Positions 43,468-52,058 of a stretch of DNA of 64,000 bases are shown here, piece after piece. How positions within the stretch are numbered: position 1 is the stretch's first letter; each line of letters opens with the position of its first letter. Source of the stretch: Sulfitobacter mediterraneus (lineage in GTDB: Bacteria; Pseudomonadota; Alphaproteobacteria; Rhodobacterales; Rhodobacteraceae); the NCBI RefSeq assembly GCF_016801775.1, contig NZ_CP069004.1:1550001-1614000 (forward strand), given 5' to 3'. The notes under the pieces are model-generated. The model was given only the letters and a program-made list of their open reading frames with translations. It was not told where the DNA came from and ran no database searches. The position numbers and the translations under genes are program-made.

Positions 43468-44996
43468 AGCGGAATGTTGTCGTGCTTTTTCCAAGGCCGG
43501 TTGACCTTCTTGTTCCGCAAGGATGCAAAGGCCCGCGCGATCCGTTTGCGCGTGGTGCGCGGCTGGATCACCTCGTCGATGAACCCGCGCTCTGCGGCGA
43601 CAAAGGGATTGGCGAACCGGTCTTCATAATCCTTGGTGTGCTGCGCAATCTTTTCCGCATCGCCCAGATCCTGACGATGAATAATTTCCGTCGCGCCCTT
43701 GGCCCCCATCACGGCCACCTCGGCCGTGGGCCAGGCATAGTTGAAATCGGACCGCAGATGCTTGGACGCCATCACGTCATAAGCCCCGCCATAGGCTTTG
43801 CGGGTGATCACCGTCACCATCGGCACGGTTGCCTCGCCATAGGCAAACAGCAGCTTGGCACCGTGCTTGATCACGCCGCCATATTCCTGGCTGGTGCCGG
43901 GCAGAAAGCCGGGCACATCCACCAGCGTCAGCAGCGGGATTTCAAAGGCATCGCAGAAGCGCACAAACCGCGCCGCCTTGCGAGAGCTGTCAATGTCCAG
44001 ACAGCCCGCCAGAACCATCGGCTGGTTCGCAACCACACCCACGGTGCGCCCCTCAAGACGAACGAAACCGGTGATGATGTTCTTGGCAAAATCTTCCTGG
44101 ATCTCGTAAAAATCGCCCTCATCGGCCAGCTTATGAATCAGCTCTTTCATGTCGTAGGGCGTGTTCGGATTGGCCGGAACCAGGGTATCAAGGGAGGCCT
44201 CAATCCGGTCCGGCTCATCAAAGAACGGGCGCACGGGCGGCATCTGGGTGTTATTGGCCGGCAGGAAATCGACCAAGCGCCGCACCTCTGCCAAGGCTTC
44301 CACATCGTTTTCAAACGCCGCATCCGCGACCGAGGATTTACGGGTGTGGGTTGTCGCCCCGCCCAGTTCTTCGGCGGTCACCACCTCGTTGGTCACGGTC
44401 TTGACCACGTCAGGGCCGGTCACGAACATGTAGGAGGTGTCTTTGACCATAAAGATGAAGTCGGTCATCGCGGGGGAGTATACCGCACCGCCCGCACATG
44501 GCCCCATGATCACGCTGATCTGCGGGATCACGCCGGAGGCTTCGATATTGCGCTGAAACACTTCGGCATATCCGGCCAGCGAGGCCACGCCTTCCTGAAT
44601 ACGCGCCCCGCCAGAATCGTTGATGCCAATCACGGGTGCGCCGTTCTGGATCGCCATATCCTGAATTTTGCAGATCTTCTGCGCGTGGGTTTCGGACAGT
44701 GATCCACCAAAGACCGTGAAATCCTGACTGAACACATAGACCAGACGGCCATTGATCGTGCCCCAGCCGGTTACCACGCCATCGCCCGCAGGCTTTTGTT
44801 TCTCCATGCCAAAATCGGTGCAGCGATGAGTGACAAACATGTCAAACTCTTCAAAGCTGCCCTCGTCGAGCAACAATTCAACCCGTTCCCGCGCTGTCAG
44901 TTTGCCGCGCCCGTGTTGCGCATCAATGCGTTTTTGACCCCCGCCAAGGCGCGCGGTTTCGCGGCGCTCTTCAAGCTGTTCCAGAATATCTTTCAT
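43464..44996 (-). CDS. pccB: Propionyl-CoA carboxylase beta (carboxyltransferase) subunit
   Basis: A 510-residue carboxyltransferase: [39 protein letters not shown], the acyl-CoA site [20 protein letters not shown], and [19 protein letters not shown]. The second half has [23 protein letters not shown] and [16 protein letters not shown]. It partners PccA. Upstream, TTTGCAAA and TTGCAAA repeats (45067-45115) look like the PccR operator. Its stop overlaps the ICMT start. Confidence 0.95.
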   Translation of the reverse strand: MKDILEQLEERRETARLGGGQKRIDAQHGRGKLTARERVELLLDEGSFEEFDMFVTHRCTDFGMEKQKPAGDGVVTGWGTINGRLVYVFSQDFTVFGGSLSETHAQKICKIQDMAIQNGAPVIGINDSGGARIQEGVASLAGYAEVFQRNIEASGVIPQISVIMGPCAGGAVYSPAMTDFIFMVKDTSYMFVTGPDVVKTVTNEVVTAEELGGATTHTRKSSVADAAFENDVEALAEVRRLVDFLPANNTQMPPVRPFFDEPDRIEASLDTLVPANPNTPYDMKELIHKLADEGDFYEIQEDFAKNIITGFVRLEGRTVGVVANQPMVLAGCLDIDSSRKAARFVRFCDAFEIPLLTLVDVPGFLPGTSQEYGGVIKHGAKLLFAYGEATVPMVTVITRKAYGGAYDVMASKHLRSDFNYAWPTAEVAVMGAKGATEIIHRQDLGDAEKIAQHTKDYEDRFANPFVAAERGFIDEVIQPRTTRKRIARAFASLRNKKVNRPWKKHDNIPL

Positions 44997-45066
44997 GATG
45001 AACCCCTGCATAAGTTTGGCGCATCTTATCCAAGCGGGGACGGCAACCAAAGTGGATTTGTGAATA

Positions 45067-45115
45067 TTTGCAAAGTATTTCCACAGCTTCACTAGCTAAT
45101 TGCAAAATTGCAAAT
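45067..45115. promoter_or_regulatory. PccR-type TTTGCAAA operator cluster (pccB/MFS divergent promoter)
   Basis: TTTGCAAA at 45067-45074 and ATTGCAAAATTGCAAAT at 45099-45115 (two GCAAA cores 8 nt apart). The known PccR target in Rhodobacter sphaeroides is TTTGCAAA-N4-TTTGCAAA. The cluster lies 71-119 nt before pccB and 51-99 nt before the divergent MFS gene. Confidence 0.6.
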
Positions 45116-45165
45116 GATCCCGCCCTCTCTGGACATTGTCCCGACATCGGAATACTTGCATTTGC

Positions 45166-46383
45166 ATGAATGCCCCTCCCGTTATCCGGTTTCTGGATCG
45201 GACCACCCCACCGCATATCTCTACGTTGATCCTGCTTGCGGGCCTGTCTGCGATGGTGATGAACATCTTCCTGCCCAGCCTTCCCCAAATGGCAGAACAT
45301 TTTGGCACGGATTACGCGGTGATGCAGCTTTCGGTCCCGCTCTTTCTGTTTTGCAGCGGCATCCTGCAACTCTTCATCGGCCCGATCTCCGACAATCTGG
45401 GCCGCCGCAAGGTGATGATGGGCGGGCTTGTCCTCTTCATCGGGGCGACATTGGGCTGTATCTACGCCCCCAACGCCACCGTTTTCCTGATCTTTCGCAT
45501 AGGCCAAGCCATCATTGCCACGGCAATGGTCCTCAGCCGGGCCGTGATCCGCGATCTGTATTCACAGGATCAATCCGCCTCCATGATGGGCTATGTCACC
45601 ATGGGGGTCGCCCTCGTACCGATGATCAGCCCCGCCATCGGAGGTGCGATTGAACAGGTCTTTGACTGGACCGTCACGTTTTGGCTGATGGCGGTTCTCG
45701 GCGGGATAATCCTGCTGATTGTCTGGGCCGACATGGGCGAAACCGCCCGCCACTCCGGCAAGACCTTGCTCGGACAGTTCCGCGAATATCCCGAACTGCT
45801 CAAAGCGCGGCGGTTCTGGGGTTATGCGATGGCTTCCGGATTTTGTTCTGGCGCGTTCTACGCCTATCTTGGCGGCGCGCCTTTTGTGGGCAGCACGGTC
45901 TTTGGCCTCAACCCGTTCTGGCTTGGCATCTACTTTGGCGCCCCCGCGATCGGCTATTTCGCGGGCAATTTCCTCACCGGTCTTTATGCAGTCAAATTCG
46001 GCGTCAACGCCATGGTGCTCTGGGGTTGTATTGCCAATGCCCTGGGCGGCGCAGTGTCCTTGCTGATCTTTCTCAGCGGGTATGGCACGGCCGAAACCTT
46101 CTTTGGCCTGATGACCCTTGTGGGCCTTGGCAACGGGCTGTGCATCCCCAATGCTGCGGCGGGCATGCTGTCTGTGCGCCCGCATCTGGCAGGTACGGCC
46201 TCCGGCCTTGGCGGCGCGATCATGATCGGCGGCGGCTCTGGCCTTGCGGTGTTGGCAGGTGCCCTGCTCACCCCTGAAACCGGCGCCTATCCACTGCTTT
46301 GGCTCATGCTGCTGACCGCCATTGCTGGGGTGATCTCCATCGCATCGGTGATCCGCCGTGAAAAAGCGCTCGGATTAGCATAA
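45166..46383 (+). CDS. MFS transporter, Bcr/CflA type
   Basis: A 405-residue, twelve-helix permease of the Bcr/CflA drug/H+ subgroup: opening STLILLAGLSAMVMNIFLPSLPQM, the loop 2-3 motif GPISDNLGRRKVMMGG, and RAVIRDLY. The start MNAPPVIRFLDRTTPPH is preferred over an upstream GTG-like codon. It is divergent from pccB and next to pccR, so it may be co-regulated and export an acid or drug; this is inferred. Confidence 0.88.
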   Translation: MNAPPVIRFLDRTTPPHISTLILLAGLSAMVMNIFLPSLPQMAEHFGTDYAVMQLSVPLFLFCSGILQLFIGPISDNLGRRKVMMGGLVLFIGATLGCIYAPNATVFLIFRIGQAIIATAMVLSRAVIRDLYSQDQSASMMGYVTMGVALVPMISPAIGGAIEQVFDWTVTFWLMAVLGGIILLIVWADMGETARHSGKTLLGQFREYPELLKARRFWGYAMASGFCSGAFYAYLGGAPFVGSTVFGLNPFWLGIYFGAPAIGYFAGNFLTGLYAVKFGVNAMVLWGCIANALGGAVSLLIFLSGYGTAETFFGLMTLVGLGNGLCIPNAAAGMLSVRPHLAGTASGLGGAIMIGGGSGLAVLAGALLTPETGAYPLLWLMLLTAIAGVISIASVIRREKALGLA

Positions 46384-46417
46384 CGTTAACCTTTTCACCG
46401 CACCTTGCCGCAGGGAG

Positions 46418-46457
46418 TTTGCAAAGCTAGGCTATCGCAAACTGCAAAGTTGCAAAG
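46418..46457 (+). promoter_or_regulatory. PccR-type operator cluster upstream of pccR
   Basis: TTTGCAAA at 46418-46425 followed by GCAAA cores at 46437, 46444 and 46452 (CTGCAAAG then TTGCAAAG, 8-nt period). It ends 10 nt before the pccR ATG, close enough to block translation initiation or transcription start: likely autoregulation. Confidence 0.55.
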
Positions 46458-46466
46458 GGTGGCGTC

Positions 46467-47867
46467 ATGGCCAATCAAAAACTCTATGCCGGAGCCAAGC
46501 TGCGCGAATTGCGCACGCGCGTCGGGCTGACCCAGAAAGACTTTGCCGGGCGGCTTGGCGTGTCCCTCCCCTATCTCAACCAGATGGAAAACAACAACCG
46601 ACCGGTCAGCACAACCGTGGTCCTGTCTTTGGTGACAGAGTTCGGCATGGACGTGAGCGAGCTCAGCACGGGAGACGGTGAACGCCTGGTCAGTGACATG
46701 CGTGAGGCGCTGGCCGATCCGGTCTTTGGCGGCAACATGCCCCCGCTGGCCGATCTGCGCCTCACAGCCTCCAATGCGCCGGGCCTGGCGCGGGCCTTTC
46801 TTGAACTGCACCAAAGCTACCGGCAGACCCACGAGCGCCTCGCCTCTCTGGATGAGGCTTTGGGCCGTGGCGATGCCAGCGCCTCCCCCTCCCCATGGGA
46901 AGAGGTGCGCGATTTCTTCCACTATTGCGACAACTACATCGACGCGGTTGACCGCGCCGCCGAACATTTCGCCAGCCGCGAAGGCGGTCATAACAATATG
47001 CGCGTCGCTGCCGCCTCAGCCCTTGCCAATGCCGGGGTCAGCGTCAGCTTTGCCGATGCCGACCGCCTGCGCCAATACGACCCTGCGCAGAAGGCGCTGA
47101 CCTTGTCGGCCCGCGCCGCACCAGAGACCCAAACCTTTCAAATGCTGCTGCAAGTCGCCCTGACCCGACAGGAGCCCCTGCTTGAGGCGACCCTGGATCT
47201 GGCCCGTTTTCACTCCACAGGGGCGCGGGAGATCGCCAAGATCGGGCTGGCCAATTATTTCGCCGGGGCCGCACTGATGCCCTACGGCCAATTCCATGAG
47301 AAGGCCCAAACCTGCCGCCACGATCTTGAGGTGCTCGCCGGACATTTCGGCGCCTCCATCGAACAGGTGGCGCACCGGCTTTCCACCCTGCAACGCCCCG
47401 GTGCCAAGGGTATCCCGTTCTTTTTCGTGCGGGTGGATCAGGCCGGCACCATCACCAAACGCCACTCTGCCACACGCCTGCAATTTGCCCGTTTCGGCGG
47501 GGCCTGCCCGCTGTGGAACGTGCATCGCGCCTTTGAAACGCCGGGGCATTTCCTGCGCCAGTTGGCCGAAACCCCCGATGGCGTGCGCTATATCTCGCTG
47601 GCCCGCGACATCACCAAACCGGGTGGTCGCTTTGGCGCCCCTGTACGCCGCTACGCCATCGCGCTTGGGTGCGAAGTGGGCCATGCAGATGCGCTGGTCT
47701 ACGCCGATGGCATGGACACCAGCCGCGACAGCGCCTTTGAACCCATCGGGATTTCCTGCCGGATTTGCGAACGCAAAGGCTGCCATCAACGGGCTGTGCC
47801 GCCGCTGGAACGCCGCCTTGTCGTCGATCCGAACCGCCGCGATGTCCTGCCCTATCAGGTGGAATGA
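46467..47867 (+). CDS. pccR: Short-chain fatty acyl-CoA regulator (ScfR family, PccR)
   Basis: A 466-residue regulator with an XRE HTH (about residues 10-65: RELRTRVGLTQKDFAGRLGVSLPYLNQ given by position), an IrrE/DUF955-like middle region, and a C-terminal DUF2083 domain with a Cys-rich tail CRICERKGCHQR. This is the architecture of ScfR regulators (RamB, MccR, PccR), which sense acyl-CoA. With pccB and TTTGCAAA sites adjacent it is best read as PccR, an activator of propionyl-CoA carboxylase. Its stop abuts that of the nuclease gene. Confidence 0.92.
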   Translation: MANQKLYAGAKLRELRTRVGLTQKDFAGRLGVSLPYLNQMENNNRPVSTTVVLSLVTEFGMDVSELSTGDGERLVSDMREALADPVFGGNMPPLADLRLTASNAPGLARAFLELHQSYRQTHERLASLDEALGRGDASASPSPWEEVRDFFHYCDNYIDAVDRAAEHFASREGGHNNMRVAAASALANAGVSVSFADADRLRQYDPAQKALTLSARAAPETQTFQMLLQVALTRQEPLLEATLDLARFHSTGAREIAKIGLANYFAGAALMPYGQFHEKAQTCRHDLEVLAGHFGASIEQVAHRLSTLQRPGAKGIPFFFVRVDQAGTITKRHSATRLQFARFGGACPLWNVHRAFETPGHFLRQLAETPDGVRYISLARDITKPGGRFGAPVRRYAIALGCEVGHADALVYADGMDTSRDSAFEPIGISCRICERKGCHQRAVPPLERRLVVDPNRRDVLPYQVE

Positions 47868-48533
47868 TCAGCGCCGTGCGGGCCGCCACCCGGAGGCTCG
47901 CGCCTGCGCTTCGGAACAGAACCACCGCTCGCCCTTGGCAGGCTGAATGCCGGTGCGGTCATAAAACTTTTGCCCCGGCATGTGGTAGATCCGTTTGCCC
48001 TTGGCCGAAATATTACCCTTGATCGTACAGTTTGGATCTTGCGCGTCGCGCCCCTGGATCCGGGTCAGGCGATAGCGTGCAGGCGATTGCAGCGTGAACC
48101 CGTGAATGCCGCGTTTGGAGACCAGGGCCGCCTTTTCATCCAGGTCATAATCCATCGCATATTTGCGGTAGGCGAAAGCCAGACCATCCTGCACCAGCCG
48201 CGCCCCAATGTCCGCATCCCCGGCATAGCACTTGGCAACCACGCGTCCGTAACGGTCTTTGTCCTTGGCCACACAGCGCACCCGATGCCCGCCATAGAGA
48301 TCTTGCAATTGCCGCGTGACCCAATCACCGCAGGCCCAGTTTTGCCCGCTGAGCGTTGTGCACGGCTGCCCGCGTTCCGGCGCGTCGATGCCATATAGGC
48401 GCACGCGGATCCGACCGACATCCACCGTATCGCCATCAATCACGCGCAGTTTTCCGGTGAAATCTGCCGCCTGCACAGCGGGTGCCAGCAGCCAAAGCGC
48501 ACACAGCGCAAATCGTAAACAAATGGTTAACAT
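47868..48533 (-). CDS. Thermonuclease-family (SNase) protein, exported
   Basis: A 221-residue protein with a signal peptide (MLTICLRFALCALWLLAPAVQA) and an SNase-like domain: LRVIDGDTVDVGRIRVRLYGIDAPERGQ with the catalytic Arg/Asp positions, then KDRYGRVVAKCYAG. The C-terminal extension has CTIKGNISAKGKRIYHMPGQKFYDRT, a motif seen in secreted SNase relatives. Function: extracellular or periplasmic DNA/RNA degradation, inferred. Convergent with pccR. Confidence 0.88.
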   Translation of the reverse strand: MLTICLRFALCALWLLAPAVQAADFTGKLRVIDGDTVDVGRIRVRLYGIDAPERGQPCTTLSGQNWACGDWVTRQLQDLYGGHRVRCVAKDKDRYGRVVAKCYAGDADIGARLVQDGLAFAYRKYAMDYDLDEKAALVSKRGIHGFTLQSPARYRLTRIQGRDAQDPNCTIKGNISAKGKRIYHMPGQKFYDRTGIQPAKGERWFCSEAQARASGWRPARR

Positions 48534-48640
48534 GGCGCCACTATGGGCGCTCCACCCGCACGACGAAAGCGGTTTCGTTAAGAAAAGTTAATGCCGCTCA
48601 AGCCATGCCGAAGTCGGCTGTCGGGCGATGGCGCAGCAGA

Positions 48641-50299
48641 TCACCGCTGCGCTGTTTCCCACTCAGGGTGAACCCAGGGCACATCATTGGACCGCGCCAA
48701 TGGATCAAGCCCCAGCAACAGATCCGAAACTTTCTCACCCACCATGATCGACGGCGCATTGAGATTGCCATTGGTGATGCGCGGAAAGATCGAACTGTCC
48801 GCCACACGCAGCCCCTCCACCCCGATCACCCGCGCCTGCGGATCAACCACCGCCATCGGATCATCCGCCGCGCCCATCTTGCAGGTGCCGCAAGGGTGAT
48901 AGGCGCTCTCGGCGTGTTCTGCGATGAAACTGTCAAGCTCCGCATCCGTTTGCATCTCCGCACCGGGCTGGATTTCATGTTTCACAAAGGGCTTGAATGC
49001 ATCCTGCGCAAAAATCTCGCGGGTCAAACGAATGCAGGTGCGGAAATCCTCCCAATCTTCGGGATGGGACATATAGTTGAACCGGATCACCGGATCATCC
49101 GCCGGATTGCCGGACCGCAGGGTCACTGCCCCCCGCGACTTGGACCGCATCGGTCCGGTATGGGCCTGAAACCCATGCCCCTCTGCCGCGGCCTGCCCGT
49201 CATAGCGCACGGCGATGGGCAGGAAATGATACTGGATATCCGGATAGGGCACCCCGGCCTTGGACCGTACAAAGGCCGCGCTTTCAAACTGGTTGGATGC
49301 GCCCATGCCGGTCTTGGTAAACAGCCACTGCGCCCCGATCACCGCCTTGGACAGGACGTTCCAGTGTTTATACAGCGTGATCGGCTGCGATGCGGCCATC
49401 TGGATATAAAGCTCCAGATGGTCCTGCAGGTTCTGCCCCACACCGGCGCGGTCCGCGACCACCTCGATGCCATGCTCGGCCAGATGCGCGGCAGGTCCAA
49501 TGCCCGACAACATCAACAGCTTTGGCGAATTGATCGAGGAAGCTGCCAAAACCACCTCACGCTCGGCGCCGATGACCTCGGTCTTGCCGCCGCGCAGCAC
49601 CTCAACGCCGATGGCGCGGCCATCCTCAATCACCACACGCTGCGCCAGGGCGCGGATCAACTCGACATTGCCGGTGCGCTGCGCAGGCCGCAAATAGGCA
49701 TTGGCCGCCGACCAGCGCCGCCCGTTCCACACGGTCTGCTCCATCGGACCAAAGCCCTCTTGCTTTTCCCCGTTGTAATCATCCGTGGCCTCATAGCCGG
49801 CCTGCTTGCCAGCCTTCACAAAAGCCTCGAACAACGGGTTCTTGCGCGGCCCCCGGCTCACATGCAACGGTCCATCGGTGCCGCGCCAACCGGCATCGCC
49901 GCCATGACCGCCATCATGCCAGCTTTCCATCCGTTTGAAATACGGCAAAACATCCGCATAGGCCCAGCCCTGCGCGCCGCTTTCCTCCCAATGGTCATAA
50001 TCCATCGCATGACCGCGCACATAAACCATGCCGTTGATCGAGGACGATCCACCAATCACCTTGCCGCGCGGACAGGCCAACTGGCGGTTGTTCAAATGCG
50101 GCTCCGGCTCTGACCTGTAGCCCCAGTCATACCGTTTCATATTCATCGGATAGCTGAGCGCCGCAGGCATCTGGATGAACGGGCCTGCATCGGTGCCGCC
50201 ATGTTCAATCACGATCACCTTCCGCCCCGCCATCGCCAAACGATACGCCATGGCACAGCCGGCACTGCCCGCTCCAACGATTACAAATTCCGCCTTCAT
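48641..50299 (-). CDS. betA: Choline dehydrogenase
   Basis: A 552-residue GMC oxidoreductase that oxidises choline to betaine aldehyde at the inner membrane. Seen: ADP-binding [21 protein letters not shown] signature 1 [19 protein letters not shown], signature 2 [15 protein letters not shown], and the active-site region [15 protein letters not shown] 5 nt before the ATG at 50299 fixes the start. It is the last gene of betICBA, but 254 nt of highly structured sequence separate it from betB. Confidence 0.95.
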   Translation of the reverse strand: MKAEFVIVGAGSAGCAMAYRLAMAGRKVIVIEHGGTDAGPFIQMPAALSYPMNMKRYDWGYRSEPEPHLNNRQLACPRGKVIGGSSSINGMVYVRGHAMDYDHWEESGAQGWAYADVLPYFKRMESWHDGGHGGDAGWRGTDGPLHVSRGPRKNPLFEAFVKAGKQAGYEATDDYNGEKQEGFGPMEQTVWNGRRWSAANAYLRPAQRTGNVELIRALAQRVVIEDGRAIGVEVLRGGKTEVIGAEREVVLAASSINSPKLLMLSGIGPAAHLAEHGIEVVADRAGVGQNLQDHLELYIQMAASQPITLYKHWNVLSKAVIGAQWLFTKTGMGASNQFESAAFVRSKAGVPYPDIQYHFLPIAVRYDGQAAAEGHGFQAHTGPMRSKSRGAVTLRSGNPADDPVIRFNYMSHPEDWEDFRTCIRLTREIFAQDAFKPFVKHEIQPGAEMQTDAELDSFIAEHAESAYHPCGTCKMGAADDPMAVVDPQARVIGVEGLRVADSSIFPRITNGNLNAPSIMVGEKVSDLLLGLDPLARSNDVPWVHPEWETAQR

Positions 50300-50311
50300 A
50301 TCTACCTCTTC

Positions 50312-50389
50312 GTGATTCCGCGCAGGGTCAAGGAGGCGCAAAGCGCCCCAAGCTGTGCTTGGCTTGTCCTTGACGCTGCGGGGAATCGC
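50312..50389. repeat. Three-way-junction inverted repeat before betA
   Basis: A 23-nt arm (50312-50334) pairs with 50367-50389 with two internal mismatches and one G-U pair. Within it two hairpins stand side by side without a gap: GGCGC-AAA-GCGCC (50335-50347) and CCAAGC-TGT-GCTTGG (50348-50362). The structure is compact and complete. It begins just upstream of the betA ribosome-binding site. Confidence 0.75.
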
Positions 50390-50406
50390 ACCGCCATGAT
50401 TGAACC

Positions 50407-50441
50407 GGTGTCTTGAGCCACAGACCTGTGGCGCAAGCACC
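50407..50441. repeat. Second long hairpin in the betB-betA gap
   Basis: GGTG-(T)-CTTG-(A)-GCCACAG (50407-50423), AC, CTGTGGC-(G)-CAAG-CACC (50426-50441): 15 base pairs with a bulged T and one A/G mismatch. It has no T-run beyond it. Confidence 0.7.
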
Positions 50442-50510
50442 TCTCAGCAAATTCCAGAACCGCCGCAAATCAAAACCGCCGGTCCTGATCCGGGCTCACG
50501 TTCCCTCAAG

Positions 50511-50566
50511 CGCCAAAAATGAAACGCGCGTCAGCGCTCCTTTTGGCGGCGCCCTAAAAGGGCGCC
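50511..50566. repeat. Hairpin pair at the betB end
   Basis: CGCCAAAA (50511-50518) pairs with TTTTGGCG (50541-50548), with GCGC repeats inside. GGCGCCC (50548-50554), loop TAAAA, pairs with GGGCGCC (50560-50566); the betB stop codon (50554-50556) falls in this loop. These may end or process the betB transcript. Confidence 0.6.
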
Positions 50567-52011
50567 TCCACGTCATCCATACGCACGAACACCGATTTCA
50601 ACTCGCTGTAGTGCGCGATCGCGGCTTTGGAGTTCTCCCGCCCCACACCGGAGTTTTTCGAGCCACCAAAAGGCGCCTCGACCGGCGCGTCGTTATAGCT
50701 ATTGATAAAGCAGGTGCCCGCCTCGAACCGCGCCGCAACGCGGTGCGCACGGGTCAGATCTTTGGTAAAAACCCCCGCCGCCAGGCCAAACTCGGTGTCA
50801 TTGGCCCGCGCCATCACCTCATCTTCGTCCTCAAAATCCAGCACCGCCATCACCGGGCCAAAAATTTCTTCGCGGGCGATCACCATGTCATCGGTCACAT
50901 CGGCAAACACCGTCGGCTGCATGTAAAAGCCTTCGCGGTCAATCTGCGCCCCGCCCGTGACCAGCCGCGCGCCTTCAGCCTTGCCCTTTTCGACATAGCC
51001 CAACACGATGTTCATCTGTCGCTCTGACACCATCGGGCCAAAGCTGGTTTCAGGGTCCATCGGATCACCGATCACCGCATTGCCCAGACGTTCCGTCAGA
51101 CGGGCCAGAAACTTTTCCTTAATCGCCTTGTGCACGAACACCCGCGTCCCGTTGGAACAGACCTGACCGGAGCTGTAGAAATTGCCCAGGATCGCCCCGC
51201 CAACCGCGTTCTCGATATCGGCATCCTCAAAGATGATCAGTGGGGATTTGCCGCCCAGTTCCATTGTCACATGTTTGATGCCTTCCGCAGCGGCAGCATA
51301 CACCTTCCGCCCCGTCGGCACGGAACCGGTCAGCGACACCTTGTCGACCCGCGGATCAGTGACCAGCGCACTGCCCACCTCGCCCATGCCTTGCACCACG
51401 TTGTAAATGCCCGCAGGCAGACCCGCCTCGTGCAGGATTTCCGCCACCTTGAGCGCACAAAGCGGCGTGGTCTCGGAGGGTTTGAAGATCATCGCATTGC
51501 CGCAGGCCAGCGCCGGTGCGCCCTTCCAGCAGGCAATCTGCGTCGGATAATTCCACGCGCCAATGCCCACACAAACCCCCAAAGCCTCGCGGCGGGTATA
51601 GACCCAGTTCTCGCCCAACTGGATATGCTCGCCGGTCAGGGTGGCCGCCATGCCGCCGAAGTATTCCAGCGCATCGGCCCCGCTGGTGGCATCCACCACC
51701 GAGGTTTCCTGATAGGGTTTGCCGGTGTCATAGGTCTCCAGCACGCTCAGATCGTGATTGCGCTCGCGCATGATCTGCTCGGCCCGGCGCAGAATGCGCC
51801 CGCGCTCTGTCCCGCTCATCGCGGCCCATGCCGCCTGGGCGCTTCGTGCCGATTCAATCGCCTGTTCGACAATGGCAGGGGTCGCGGCATAGACCGTCGC
51901 AATCTTTTCCCCCGTTGCGGGATAAATCACATCAATCGGCGTGCCGTTTGTGTCTTCGACATAGGCGCCATTGATAAAATGGCTGGCCTTGGGTTGTGTG
52001 TCATAGGGCAT
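50554..52011 (-). CDS. betB: Betaine-aldehyde dehydrogenase
   Basis: A 485-residue NAD-dependent aldehyde dehydrogenase producing glycine betaine. Seen: PWNYPTQ-like [33 protein letters not shown], catalytic Glu region [13 protein letters not shown], catalytic Cys in [11 protein letters not shown], and [14 protein letters not shown] near the end. It lies between betC (47-nt gap) and betA. Confidence 0.94.
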   Translation of the reverse strand: MPYDTQPKASHFINGAYVEDTNGTPIDVIYPATGEKIATVYAATPAIVEQAIESARSAQAAWAAMSGTERGRILRRAEQIMRERNHDLSVLETYDTGKPYQETSVVDATSGADALEYFGGMAATLTGEHIQLGENWVYTRREALGVCVGIGAWNYPTQIACWKGAPALACGNAMIFKPSETTPLCALKVAEILHEAGLPAGIYNVVQGMGEVGSALVTDPRVDKVSLTGSVPTGRKVYAAAAEGIKHVTMELGGKSPLIIFEDADIENAVGGAILGNFYSSGQVCSNGTRVFVHKAIKEKFLARLTERLGNAVIGDPMDPETSFGPMVSERQMNIVLGYVEKGKAEGARLVTGGAQIDREGFYMQPTVFADVTDDMVIAREEIFGPVMAVLDFEDEDEVMARANDTEFGLAAGVFTKDLTRAHRVAARFEAGTCFINSYNDAPVEAPFGGSKNSGVGRENSKAAIAHYSELKSVFVRMDDVEAPF

Positions 52012-52058
52012 GGGTTAACTTTCTGCCTCCGGCGGGAGTTTAGGGGCCAAATGAAGGG

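Noticed and set aside
43482..44702. Plus-strand open frame antisense to pccB (406 codons)
   Set aside because: Lies wholly inside pccB, which has the carboxyltransferase signatures; no family motif in the antisense frame.
48578..48591. TTAA-N6-TTAA, resembling a CtrA site
   Set aside because: CtrA needs a 7-nt spacer; six is off, and the flanking nuclease and betA genes give no cell-cycle context.
48482..50113. Plus-strand open frame antisense to betA (543 codons)
   Set aside because: betA has both GMC signatures; the antisense frame has none and no plausible start.
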